DNA from: Tenodera sinensis
Taxonomy: Eukaryota > Arthropoda > Insecta > Mantodea > Mantidae
Length of the DNA: 64,000 nucleotides
Direction: 5' to 3'
NCBI GenBank assembly: GCA_030765045.1
Contig: CM060964.1
Coordinates: 319,669,013-319,733,012, forward strand
Both the position numbers and the translations under genes were made by a program. Below the pieces are notes generated by a model. That model saw only the letters and a program-made list of their open reading frames with translations. It did not search any database and was not told where the DNA came from. Shown piece by piece: positions 35,560 to 45,330 of the stretch. Position 1 is the stretch's first letter, and each line of letters starts with the position of its first letter.

Positions 35560-35910
35560 GGTTAGAGCCTTTGCCTACCAACTAAGTGGTCTGGGTTCGA
35601 CCCCAGGAACCCGCATGTGGTATTCATGATGGACAAAGCAGCGTCAGGGTAGGTTTTCTCTGGGTTCTCTGGTTTTCCCAACCACTCATTCTACCAATAA
35701 TTGCTCCTTTATCACTTTTCCAATTATTGATTTCACCTGCATATCTTATCATCCTCTTCCTCATTCTCATATCGATGCTTGGCTGAACCCCGCTCCTAGG
35801 TCTTTACTCTTTCCGGTCCATAGGTTCCTGTGCTCCCCGACAGGTGTCTGACCCTAGGCACTGGCTTGTAAGTCCTACATAAGGGGACGGTAATCAGGTA
35901 AAGAAGAAGA
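35560..35910 (+). repeat. tRNA-derived SINE, family B
   Basis: TSD atatatttttcttt at 35546-35559 and 35911-35924. The head starts inside the A-box (ggttagagcc), and the B-box is GGGTTCGACCCC. The long family B body ends in AAG repeats. In opposite orientation to the copy at 33544. Confidence 0.85.
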
Positions 35911-35924
35911 ATATATTTTTCTTT

Positions 35925-36716
35925 TCCTTCTTTCTTTCTTTCTCCCCCCCCCCTTTTTTTTTTTGAGTGAACCAAATAAACTTGAGTATCCTTTGAAGAT
36001 TCAAGAAAAGACTTGCAAAACTCGATTCAGTGTTTAATTCAACTTACACCATATATATAAAAAGGATAAGTGAAGCCTATAGTCTCCATATGTTATTTTA
36101 GTAGATTTAATTTGCTTCACTGTTAATAGCTTCAGTTTTTCATTGATGATATAACTTATTGGGAAATTAAAATTATTAATAATGATTATTTCAGAACAAT
36201 TTATTTTACAGAATATTATCTGACATAGATTGTTTTAATGAGATCTACATTTTTCATATTGTAAGTCTTTTGTCTTTTGAGCACCACTTATACAAGTCTA
36301 GCAAAATTGGTTCAGAATGATAGGCAATTTCTTATAGGAGAACCAGTACCATCCTCCTCTTCTTCTGGCATAGCAAAAAATTGACAGTTTTATTCAGATT
36401 TCTGTAAAGTATTTATTTCAGCTGGCATTCTCCTTTATAAGGTGAACAATTTCTAGCTCTTACTAAATGTGATTTACAGACAACCATGACTTGAAAAGGG
36501 CTGGACCAATTTAGTCAAATTTTTTTCAAATATTTGCTGAAGTTTGAGGAAGGTTCTTATGAAGAGAAAAATTGGAAAAATTGCACAGAAAAATGTAAAA
36601 ACCATATTTTTCTTTTTCCCCACTCAAACAGAGAAAAATGGTTGTGTGTATGTATATAACCATTAATCTCCTAAACCACTTGACTGATCACCATGAAATT
36701 CAGCACACACACACAT
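35925..36716. other. Non-coding; old repeat fragments
   Basis: Inverse-orientation match near 36240 to the dispersed repeat at about 4510. 36600-36715 (ctcctaaaccacttgactga) continues, across the transposon at 36718-42626, into the degenerate tandem repeat at 42640. Confidence 0.4.
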
Positions 36717-36899
36717 AAAGAGTGTCCCAAAATCACCGACAATGCTTAGTATGTTGTACGGGATGGCAAACTGATCAGTTTTCAAATAGGAACCCCTGTC
36801 CGTAAATGCAATGTTTGGACGCTGTAGTGCATCGAAGTGTGAGATGGGTGTGCATTCACATTTCGTCAATAAACCCAATATCAAGCTGTCTACATACAC

Positions 36900-38241
36900 A
36901 AATATGGAGGAAGAAATGTGCCTCATTAAAAAAAGAAATCAATACTGCTAAAAGGAATCACTTTAATAATTTCTTAGAAAAAATGGATTATAGGACAGAT
37001 GGTAACAAAGCTCATAAGTTCATAAAAAATGTCAAGGGCAGGAAAGAAAACAACAGCACACCTATCATACACAACAATAAAATGTTAGTAAATGATGCAG
37101 TCATAGCCGAAACATTCAATAAATATTATGCTAATGCACACAAAGTAACAAGAAATAATAAAAAGGAACGTAAAGAATTTAAGAAAGATTCGAAACAAGA
37201 AAGAGAATGTAATCCTAACACTCAGTGCAATATCTTTTTTCAAAATTTTAATATGCAAGAATTGAACATTGCAATAAATAATCTAAAAAACAAAAAGTCT
37301 CCTGGACCAGATCACATACATCCAGAGTTCATAAAAAACCTTGGAAAAACAGCAAAACAACAACTACTGAAACTCTACAATCTATCCTGGAAAACCACTG
37401 TACCTGCTGAATGGCGAAAAGCAATAATTGTCCCACTCTTGAAGAAAGACAAAACAGCATCAGAAATAAAAAATTATAGACCAATAGCTCTTACCAGCAT
37501 AATAGCAAAAGTGATGGAAAGAATGGTGTCAAACAGGTTAAATTGGTTTCTAGAATCACAAAATTTAATATCCCCATGTCAAGCTGGATTCAGAGAGTTC
37601 CACTCTACAAATGAACAAGTCTTACTTCTCAGTCAAGAAATCAAAGACTCCTTCAATAGAAAAGAAGATAATTTATCAGTTTTTATTGATTTTCAAAGCG
37701 CATATGATTCTATATGCAGAACAAAACTACTAAAGAAAGTAAAAAAAATAGGGATACAAGGACCAATGTTTTCATGGCTATGTCATTTCCTAACACAACG
37801 CTTTATTGCAACCAGATATGGAAGAAATATATCTAAATATAAACAAATACACCGTGGCTTGCCACAAGGTGCAGTGCTCAGCACTACACTTTTTAATATA
37901 TTTATTAATGATCTACCACAACAAATACAAAAATCAGGCGTGAAGTGTGCACTATTTGCTGATGACTTGGTAATGTGGACTTCAAAACCAAAAGTACAGA
38001 ACTGGAAAAAACCATGCAACAATCCTTAACCAACTTACAGAGGTGGACCAAAGAAAATTTAATGACTGTTAATACAACAAAATCAAACTACCAAATCTTT
38101 TCACTAAGAAAAAAACCACTAAAAATAAAACTAAATTTTGAGGGTCAACAATTACCAGAAACAAAGGAAGCAAAGTATTTAGGAGTTACATTTGATATCA
38201 AACTTACATGGACCAAACAAATAGAAAATGTAATACTGTGA
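36900..38241 (+). pseudogene. LINE copy 1 reverse-transcriptase region
   Basis: The frame 36806-38029 encodes the RT fingers and palm: PGPDHIHPEFIKNLGK, AIIVPLLKKDK, YRPIALTSIIAKVMERM, QAGFREFHSTNEQVLLLSQE, SVFIDFQSAYDSI, GLPQGAVLS and FADDLVMW (catalytic FADD near residue 384). The first ~30 codons are flanking DNA. A frameshift near 37980-38000 moves the coding into the frame at 37975-38241 (LQRWTKENLMTVNTTKS; EAKYLGVTFDIKLTW), which stops at the LTR insertion. Apart from that frameshift the RT motifs are intact. Confidence 0.88.
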
Positions 38242-38431
38242 CATGGCTTCTCCATGTCATTAAGACTCTTTGATTTTCAAGAGGTTGCCATAGAGACAGT
38301 TTTGAGTTGTTGAAGATGAAGAGACAGAAACTAGTATTGTGTGAGAGTTTGGAAAGATTAAGAGACAGAAACGAGTAGTATGGCTGTACTTGAAGCTTGA
38401 GAAAATAAAAAGATTTGCTAAATTTGTTACA
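38237..38431 (+). repeat. 5' LTR (195 bp)
   Basis: Begins TGTGACATGG and ends TTTGTTACA, giving TG...CA ends with short imperfect inverted repeats (TGTGACA/TGTTACA). It appears identical base for base to 40443-40637. Confidence 0.95.
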
Positions 38432-38433
38432 TT

Positions 38434-38455
38434 TGGTGTCAGGAAGTGGGATTCG
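38434..38455 (+). promoter_or_regulatory. Primer-binding site, tRNA-Leu-like
   Basis: Two bases after the LTR, TGGTGTCAGGAAGTGGGATT continues for a few bases. Its complement ends ...TGACACCA. It matches, with one extra base, the 3' end of animal tRNA-Leu(CAA) recalled from general knowledge. Confidence 0.7.
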
Positions 38456-38512
38456 TCGAGTTGCTTCTAGTTTCATTACATCGTCGTTAGAAGTTGCAAC
38501 GTTAGAACCAAG

Positions 38513-40447
38513 ATGGAGGGAGATTCGGAAACCAGGATGATGGCAATGATGAAAGAATTATTTGCCAAAATGGAAACGAGAAACGACAACCTCGCTGCCG
38601 AGCTGAAAGAGATGAAGACGGAGCTATCGGCGAAAATTGACGGGCAACTGGCTGGCGTGACGGAAGGCGTGGAAGAACTCGGCGAAAAGGTGGAAGACCT
38701 CTGCCAGCACGTGGACGTCGTGGAGGACGACGGGGAACGTCTTGGCGCCCTGGTAGTAAGAGTTGACGAGAGCGTCAAAGTACTGGATGCCAGGGGCAGA
38801 CGGAATAGCGCGGAGCCGGGGAGGGAGCACCTAGTGGCCGAGGCGACAGTTGCGCCCGTTTCGGATGATATGAGGGAAAACGTGGAACAACTCGGCGAAC
38901 GGATTGGCGTGACGGAAGACGTGGAACAACTCGGCGAACGGATTGGCGTGACGGAAGACGTAGAACAACTCGGCGAACGGATTGGCGTGACGGAAGACGT
39001 GGAACAACTCGGCGAAAAGGTGGAAGACCTCTGCCAGCACGTGGACGTCGTGGAGGACGACGGGGAACGTCTTGGCGCCCTGGTAGTAAGAGTTGACGAG
39101 AGCGTCAAAGTACTGGATGCCAGGGGCAGACGGAATAGCGCGGAGCCGGGGAGGGAGCACCTAGTGGCCGAGGCGACAGTTGCGCCCGTTTCGGACGATC
39201 AGCAGGGAAGCGCACAAGCAAACGAGCAACACGCGAGAACCGACTTGGCGTGTGACATGGGGGGACCGTCGGGGCCATCCAATCACCTGACGCATAGTGC
39301 CGTGAACGGAAGAATGGTGGACATCATCGTGGACGGCAGGATACAGGAGAGGCCGTGCCGAGCACGAGTGAACACGAGTGCAGCGGTGGACGCGACTCGC
39401 GCGGATGTGGTGGGGTTTGTTGCCGGACCCATCGGAAGCAAGGTGGCTGCGAAGGTGCGCCAGAGAGGTCGGCGGACATGGTACCCAGTGAGCCGTTTCA
39501 AAGTGCGCAGGATGGCCCGTCAACACACCAGGAAGAAGGGCAACTGGACGAGGGACCGTCAAGACCGGCGGTACTGTTGCAGAATTTCGAAGCAGGATGG
39601 CATACATCGTCCTACCTGGACCAAGGGACACTATCCAACAGCGATACCTAGGATCGTGCCCCCTGGAGAGCGAGGTCCTACTGGCCCTCAAGGTTTACAA
39701 GGATTCCCTGGCCCTCAGGGTCTGGTAGGCTTGCCTGGAATGAAGGGTGAACGTGGATTCCCAGGAATGAAAGGTGAACAGGGCAATCCAGGACCTCCAG
39801 GACAAGCTGGTGCACCAGGACCTGAAGGACCTAAGGGTGACTCAGGCTCTCAAGGACAACATGGAGCTCCAGGACAACCTGGTCCACAGGGCCCTCCAGG
39901 AGACAGAGGACTTCCAGGATTACCCGGCCCAACAGGACCTGCTGGCCTCAGAGGTCAGAGAGGTGCACAAGGTGAGACAGGTCTTCCAGGGCCACCTGGT
40001 CCAAATGGACCTCCAGGACCAGCAGGAGAACGGGGTCTTCGAGGAGAAACTGGACCACAGGGTGTAGAAGGGCCACAGGGAGCTAGAGGAAAGCCAGGAC
40101 CTCCAGGGCCAGAGGGAGGTAAGGGTGATAGAGGAGAAGAAGGTCCAAAGGGTGCAAAAGGACACCGTGGTCTCATTGGTCTACAAGGGTTACCTGGACC
40201 TCAGGGACCTCCAGGAGACAAAGGCATGACTGGACCTCCAGGATTGTCGGGAAAAGATGGTGAACCTGGAACTAAAGGTATGCCTGGAAGAGATGGAAAC
40301 CCAGGACCTCAAGGTATACCAGGACCACCAGGCCCTCGTGGACCACCAGGAGAAGAGGTTCGATGGGTTAATCCACCGGGGCGCAAGGGAGATGCCGCAG
40401 TGATAGTGCTGGTCGGGACGACCAGCTCTGAGGAGGGAGCAGTGTGA
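38513..40447 (+). CDS. Chimeric gag/protease-like/collagen protein, 644 aa
   Basis: Single open frame from the first ATG after the leader to a stop at the edge of the 3' LTR. Residues 1-230: acidic coiled-coil gag-like region (LAAELKEMKTELSAKIDGQL) with a 110-codon internal duplication. Residues about 268-305: RPCRARVNTSAAVDATRADV resembles a Ty3/gypsy protease entry segment, but the expected DTGA is NTSA, so the catalytic Asp is gone. A basic linker follows. Residues 385 to about 614: uninterrupted Gly-X-Y (GHRGLIGLQGLPGPQGPPGD), most like a fibrillar collagen triple helix. The last ~25 residues look like retroelement sequence read in a shifted frame. No signal peptide and no collagen C-propeptide, so secretion as collagen is unlikely. 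Confidence 0.88.
   Translation: MEGDSETRMMAMMKELFAKMETRNDNLAAELKEMKTELSAKIDGQLAGVTEGVEELGEKVEDLCQHVDVVEDDGERLGALVVRVDESVKVLDARGRRNSAEPGREHLVAEATVAPVSDDMRENVEQLGERIGVTEDVEQLGERIGVTEDVEQLGERIGVTEDVEQLGEKVEDLCQHVDVVEDDGERLGALVVRVDESVKVLDARGRRNSAEPGREHLVAEATVAPVSDDQQGSAQANEQHARTDLACDMGGPSGPSNHLTHSAVNGRMVDIIVDGRIQERPCRARVNTSAAVDATRADVVGFVAGPIGSKVAAKVRQRGRRTWYPVSRFKVRRMARQHTRKKGNWTRDRQDRRYCCRISKQDGIHRPTWTKGHYPTAIPRIVPPGERGPTGPQGLQGFPGPQGLVGLPGMKGERGFPGMKGEQGNPGPPGQAGAPGPEGPKGDSGSQGQHGAPGQPGPQGPPGDRGLPGLPGPTGPAGLRGQRGAQGETGLPGPPGPNGPPGPAGERGLRGETGPQGVEGPQGARGKPGPPGPEGGKGDRGEEGPKGAKGHRGLIGLQGLPGPQGPPGDKGMTGPPGLSGKDGEPGTKGMPGRDGNPGPQGIPGPPGPRGPPGEEVRWVNPPGRKGDAAVIVLVGTTSSEEGAV
39665..40355 (+). other. 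Captured fibrillar-collagen-like segment
   Basis: About 230 codons of Gly-X-Y with Pro in many X and Y positions, Lys-Gly-Asp and Arg-Gly-Glu triplets, and no interruption or stop. Genomic fibrillar collagens are split into short exons. An intron-free stretch this long points to capture of spliced mRNA during reverse transcription, which is an inference. Third positions vary freely among Gly and Pro codons, as in a true coding history. Confidence 0.85.
40427..40442 (+). promoter_or_regulatory. Polypurine tract
   Basis: Purine-rich GAGGAGGGAGCAG directly before the 3' LTR, the expected plus-strand primer site. Confidence 0.7.
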
Positions 40448-40637
40448 CATGGCTTCTCCATGTCATTAAGACTCTTTGATTTTCAAGAGGTTGCCATAGA
40501 GACAGTTTTGAGTTGTTGAAGATGAAGAGACAGAAACTAGTATTGTGTGAGAGTTTGGAAAGATTAAGAGACAGAAACGAGTAGTATGGCTGTACTTGAA
40601 GCTTGAGAAAATAAAAAGATTTGCTAAATTTGTTACA
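40443..40637 (+). repeat. 3' LTR (195 bp)
   Basis: Same length and, by eye, same sequence as the 5' LTR. Followed by the TSD copy atac. Confidence 0.95.
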
Positions 40638-41990
40638 ATACAAAGAGCAGAGAGGCGTCTTTCACTGTTAAAACGTCTAACAGGAATGAAGTGGGGATGT
40701 TCCAGAGCAACGCTTAACACAACATATAATATATATATAAAACCGTTGTTTACTTACTGCAGCGAAGTTCTTGTAACAGCAAAAACAAAAAAAATTCAAA
40801 TCTTTCAAAACCAAAGTCTGAGATTAATTACAGGTGCTATCAAAACCACACCAATAGCAGCTATGGAAATACTAACCAACCAATATCCCATTGAATATGA
40901 AATAGAAAAAGCGGCTCTTATTCAACATGAAAAGTTGATCAGACTCCCATTCAATACATGGCACAAGAGAAATTTTACACATACACTAAAGACTCAGGAG
41001 AGCTTTCTTTCCAAAATTCAAGATATCAAGAAGGATGTACACCTTCCAAATTCAAAGGAAAACTTCGTATCTAAAGTCAATCCAACACATACATTAGACA
41101 TCACATATTATTTACACCTGACAGAAGAAGTTAAAAAAAGTGATACTCCAACTAGTGTTCTAAAATTATTGGCATTAGAAACAATCCATACTAGGTTTCC
41201 AGAACATGAGTAGCTCCATATTTATACTGATGGATCATTTATATCAAACCAAGATGGAGCAGGTGCTGGAGTCACATGTCACCTCTTTTCCTATTACAAA
41301 TCTTTAAGTTATGGAACTACTAACTTTGATGGAGAAATTGAAGCAATTCGAATGGCCCTACAAAATCTTTTGTATAGAATTTCACATTTTCAGCAAGCAG
41401 TTATTCTCTCAGATTCCAGGGCAGCAATTATAGCAATTACTTCCAAGTTGTCACCAAAAAACCAAACTATTATAGAATGTTGGAAGATGCTTAGCCATCT
41501 AACAGCACTTCAAAAACACCTAGTCTTCCAATGGATACCGGCTCACTGTGGACTGAGTGGTAATGAGAAAGCTGATTTTCTTGCAAAAAAGGGTACCAGC
41601 GGTGTACAAAAATCTATAGTTAATTTACCATTTTATGCAGCTAAAAGATTAGTCAACTCTGAATTCAAAAAAATTATTGCAAAATATTACTATGAAAAAT
41701 CAAAGAATAAAAGATGGGAACTACCAAACATTCAAACAGTGATTCCTGAGTATCCCCGAAAAACAGCAGTTGCAATCTTCAGGTTGATTACAGGACATGA
41801 TTGTCTGGCAAAACATTTAAACAGAATTGGGATATATTCTTCACCACTCTGTCCTCTATGTGATCTGCAAGAGGAAATGGATCGAGACCACCTTCAAATA
41901 TGCCCGGCCACTTCTAGTGCCCCATCCATCAGTGAAAAATATTGGAGAGCAAGAGGATTAATGACTTCATTGTCAGAAATCCAGCATTAG
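40638..41990 (+). pseudogene. LINE copy 1 RT thumb and RNase H region
   Basis: Coding resumes after the LTR element: RLSLLKRLTGMKWGCSRATL, then a thumb/connection region to 41213, where TAG replaces the Trp codon found in the other copy. RNase H follows: IYTDGSF with the first Asp, GEIEAIRMAL with Glu, ILSDSRAAI with Asp, WIPAHCGLSGNEKADFLAKK with the last His/Asp. The C-terminus has a CPLCDLQEEMDRDHLQIC knuckle. RNase H after RT is typical of the I-like group of arthropod LINEs. It reads as one frame except for the stop. Confidence 0.88.
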
Positions 41991-42639
41991 CTAACAACAA
42001 CAACATTACAAGCAGGCTTCGAACTGTGTACTTCCTACATCATTGCAGAGCTTACATCGGCGGTGCTGAGCCTCATGCACATGACCCAATACATGCGATT
42101 GTATTTGAAGATTTTCAATCACTACGTGGACTGGAGCATAAGGTCCTCCACTGACATTACAGTAGTGCCATGGAACTGGTTCACCTCTACCAATCGATCA
42201 ATTTGCATATACGATGTTTAGGTGATTCCGTACGTTTACATCAAAGTGTGCTCAAGTTGGCCATTCAGCAGTTGTGTACTGGTACATGTGGTACTGCTGT
42301 TAAGATATGCTACTGTACTGGAAACTGAACAAGTGATGCAGTAGGATGCGCACCGAGGACTCTATGGAGGAATTAACACATGCGCAGGAATGTATTATGC
42401 TCAGGTCATTCATCCTAGTCCACAGATGGCTAAAGCATTACATTACTTCCATATTAAAATACCAAAATGAATGTTAACAAATTGTCACAACTGTTCGTTT
42501 TCAAGCTTTGACGCTCTCCAGCGTCCAAATCATGCATTTCCGGATGGGGTTCGTATTTTAAAATTGATCAGTTTGCCATGCCACACAATATACTAAGCAT
42601 TGTCAGTGTTTTTTTGGGACACCCAGTATATACATATAT

Positions 42640-43215
42640 ATTTTTTTTTTCATGGAGAAGATTTTTATGCTATCCATTTTACTATACAACGTAACATACA
42701 CGTTTTTCTCTACTCCTTTTTCTTTTACTTGCCCTTCAACATACAATTCATACAGTTTTCTATGATTGTAATAGAAATGCAACATACTACTTTCACATGG
42801 TTTCGTCTACTAACTTTTCTTTTACAAAATACGATCACATTTCTTTCTCTAATCGCACTTTAACATACAAATCATACAATTTTCTATTATTGAATTACAA
42901 ATGCAACATATTACATTCATACAATTTTATCTACATACTTTTCTTTTACATAACACATTCACATCTTCTCTACTTGCTCTTCAACATACAATTCATGCAA
43001 TCTATACATATGATATGGATGTTGATATGTATGAAGTTGATAAATTCCAATACGGTTGAGTAATCACAATGAAAATTGGCACATCTGAGCATTTTTTCAT
43101 GGAGAAGGTTTTCATGCTATTCATTTCACTATGCAACATATTACATTCACATAGTTTTCTCTACTCACTTTTCTTATACATAACACATTCACAAATCCCT
43201 CTCTACTTCTGAACC
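42640..43215. repeat. Degenerate tandem repeat
   Basis: Words such as caacatacaattcatacag, tttctctactc and cttttacataacacattcac recur every 60-130 bp. catggagaag plus ttttatgc occurs at 42651 and again, slightly changed, at 43099. Pre-dates the TA transposon, which split it from 36600-36715. Confidence 0.6.
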
Positions 43216-45330
43216 AGAGAATATGCTTTATCAAGTTCTACATTTTCTGATTGCATAATTTAAGATGCTAAATTTTTGCATTCTACAACCTTTGATTGCA
43301 ACACTATCTGAAAAATGAATTCAAATATTTCTAGTTGGTTTTTCAAACCAACAGCTTGTTCTCTTTCTTCCTTTTTGTTAGATATCAATATAATTTTTGA
43401 CAGAGCCTTAAGTACAGGGTCGTTATCTTAGAATTTTGAGAGAAGACGGCAAAAGTGCAGCAGTGTTCATGGAGCCAATTGCTGGGAGCGGATAGATCTT
43501 ACAACCAGTGGTAGGTGCGCAGTCTTATACTTAATCAAAACATGTTCAAAAATAGGTACTTACATTTCTCACTTTCGGTGCTGAAAATGTCCTCCATCTG
43601 CTGGTATACACTGTTGACCTCTTATGAAAGAATGGACAACATTTTGAAGTTCCACTGCAGTGATGGCTTCAATTTCCTATTTTATATACTGCTTAAGTTC
43701 ATCAATAGAGTGTGGATTTATCATGTATATTTCTAATATTTTGTTTTAGTACATTAATATTGCTTTAAGATCATGATATTGCCTCATTTAACTACTTTGC
43801 AACTTTTATCTGTGGGGAACACTAAAAGGTAGAGTGTAAAAGAAAAATCTTCATTCTATTAATGAGCTTAAGCAGTATAACAAAGGAAATTGAAGCCATC
43901 ACTGCAGTGGAACTTCAAAATGTTGTCCATTCTTTCATAAGATGTCAACTGTGTGTAGCAGCAGATGGAGGACATTTTCAGCATTGAAAGTGTGAAATGT
44001 AAGTACACATTTTTGATTAAGTATAGGAATGCCGCCAACCACTGGTTGTAAGATCTACTCACTCCCGGCAACTAGCTCCACGAACACTGCTGCACTTTTG
44101 CTGTCTTCTCGCAAAATTCTAAAATAAGGACTCTGTACATCAAAATAAGCATAACACAGAGCTTTAACAGACTGGTATCTTGAAGACCAGTGTGTTGGGC
44201 AAAGCTTTTATAAGGTACCTGCAATAAAATACCAGAAGTTCAAACCTCTTAATACTGTAACTGATTAAAAGATACAGCATTTCTACTGTGTCATAAAAGG
44301 ACCTAACTTCTTGAATTTTACATGGAGCATCATTAAGTCTTGATTAAATTACGCACTGCACAATGCGCATATTTTGCAATTCTTTATCTTTCTTAAATTC
44401 TTGTCCTAACATCTTTGTATATGCCTAACATATTGGCACAACAATGATAACGCTGACCACAGCATTTAGTTAATAATAGTCCCCTTTTGTCTGTTGCATT
44501 TAGTATTTCCTTTTCTATTCCTAATTAACTTTTATCTTTTATTTTATGAAAGCCAAAAAAGCTTTCATTTACCTTCATGTCACAAGGCTTTCCAGTGACA
44601 TGTGAAACTGTAACATATCTTAATATCTGAGTTAATTGATCTCTTTTTGTAATGTCCTGTGTTGTATCTGTAATAATAGAAAAGAATGTGGTAGCTTTAA
44701 TGTCATTAATTTCTTTTTCAACTGCACAGGATAGGACAGTTATTAACTTGTTTTGAATTGAAGGGCCAAGCTACTTTTGTGTTTATTTTGGTTTATTTAT
44801 TAGATTGCATAATACAGGATCATACTTTGCAAGAAGTTTGATGATTGCTAAAATGTTTCCACTGTTTGATTTTCCAATTTCTTCTCTGTATCCCTGAAAA
44901 GCATTTATAGATTATTGGATGCCGGTATTAATGCAACATTCACAATATGCTCAAATACATGTTTCCATATGTTCTCACTTTTCTTTAATTCTGAATCCAC
45001 ACTAGCATCAACTTTCTTATGCCATGATTTGAAAACAATGCATGCCTTCAAATGTGTGTAACTAATTTTGTGTCACGCTATACTTTTGGTTAGCCACCTT
45101 CAATCTTGAACCTCTTCCCTCCATGCTGACGACAATTTCTGTCCTCCAAAGAGCCAACACAGTTTACAATAAACAGAATCACTTTTAGATGAAAAACACA
45201 AGCAGTTTCTCCAAATTCTTTGTCCTGTCAATAGCAACCTTTTGTAATATTTAGTGAAAAAGGACCTGTTTTCCTGCTTAGAATCTTTGGGGAATGGACT
45301 CGCTGGCTGATAAGGATTTTGTCTAGCTAC
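43216..45330 (-). pseudogene. ZMYM1/TTF-type hAT transposase pseudogene
   Basis: On the minus strand from 45330: QNPYQPASPFPKDSKQENRS, then FFTKYYKRL, then DSVYCKLCWLFGG. This is the TTF-type zinc-finger entry of DUF4371/ZMYM1-like hAT proteins. Further text, rich in stops, runs to 44150 and matches the family only in patches. After the fold-back at 43415-44135, a last segment (KKEEREQAVGLKNQLEIFEF, then FIFQIVLQSKVVECKNLAS) resembles the helical region of the same family. Inactive and old. Confidence 0.5.
43415..44135. mobile_element. 721-bp fold-back element made of inverted transposase ends
   Basis: TA on both sides (43413-43414; 44136-44137). Arms of about 280 bp (from 43415 and, reversed, from 44135) start CAGGGTCGTTATCTTAGAAT and CAGAGTCCTTATTTTAGAAT. 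Both arms encode, reading outward, the same transposase C-terminal motif (EIEAITAVELQNVVHSFIR, then ADGGHFQH). The loop of about 160 bp is AT-rich. It is a head-to-head duplication of one transposon end, Tc1/mariner-like by its TA target. Confidence 0.75.

Larger units (their letters stand above)
38237..40637 (+). mobile_element. Collagen-bearing LTR retrotransposon
   Basis: 2,401 bp with two 195-bp LTRs, a primer-binding site, a purine tract before the 3' LTR, and the 4-bp TSD atac (38233-38236; 40638-40641). The empty site is seen in the LINE copy at about 51320. The interior holds one 644-codon ORF: gag-like coiled coil, protease-like remnant, then collagen Gly-X-Y repeats in the place of pol. 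No RT, RNase H or integrase is present, so it must have been mobilised in trans. Identical LTRs imply a very recent insertion. Confidence 0.92.
36893..42005 (+). mobile_element. LINE copy 1 (EN-RT-RNase H family), 5'-truncated and interrupted
   Basis: Begins at the middle of the ORF relative to the copy at 49881-54522 and ends in the same CAGCATTAG plus AAC-repeat tail. It contains RT and RNase H but no endonuclease domain. The LTR retrotransposon at 38237-40637 splits it. Removing that element restores the sequence seen in the other copy exactly at the junction. Confidence 0.9.
36718..42626. mobile_element. TA-flanked DNA transposon with ~100-bp TIRs, host of the LINE/LTR nest
   Basis: The left end (36718-36830) and reversed right end (42626-42520) match over about 105 bp (GTGTCCCAAAA, then gacaatgcttagtat, then ggcaaactgatca). 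TA lies outside both (36716-36717; 42627-42628). Without the LINE the element would be about 800 bp. 42006-42520 is its interior and has no recognised transposase. Likely a non-autonomous Tc1/mariner-type element. Confidence 0.7.

Noticed and set aside
38476..39691. Ser/Thr-rich and Arg-rich minus-strand frames opposite the collagen ORF
   Set aside because: Shadows of the GC-rich plus-strand coding region, repeating because the plus-strand sequence is duplicated.
39665..40355. Exon of a host collagen gene
   Set aside because: It is enclosed by paired LTRs, a primer-binding site, a purine tract and a TSD, with no splice sites, signal peptide or propeptide. A captured fragment explains it better.
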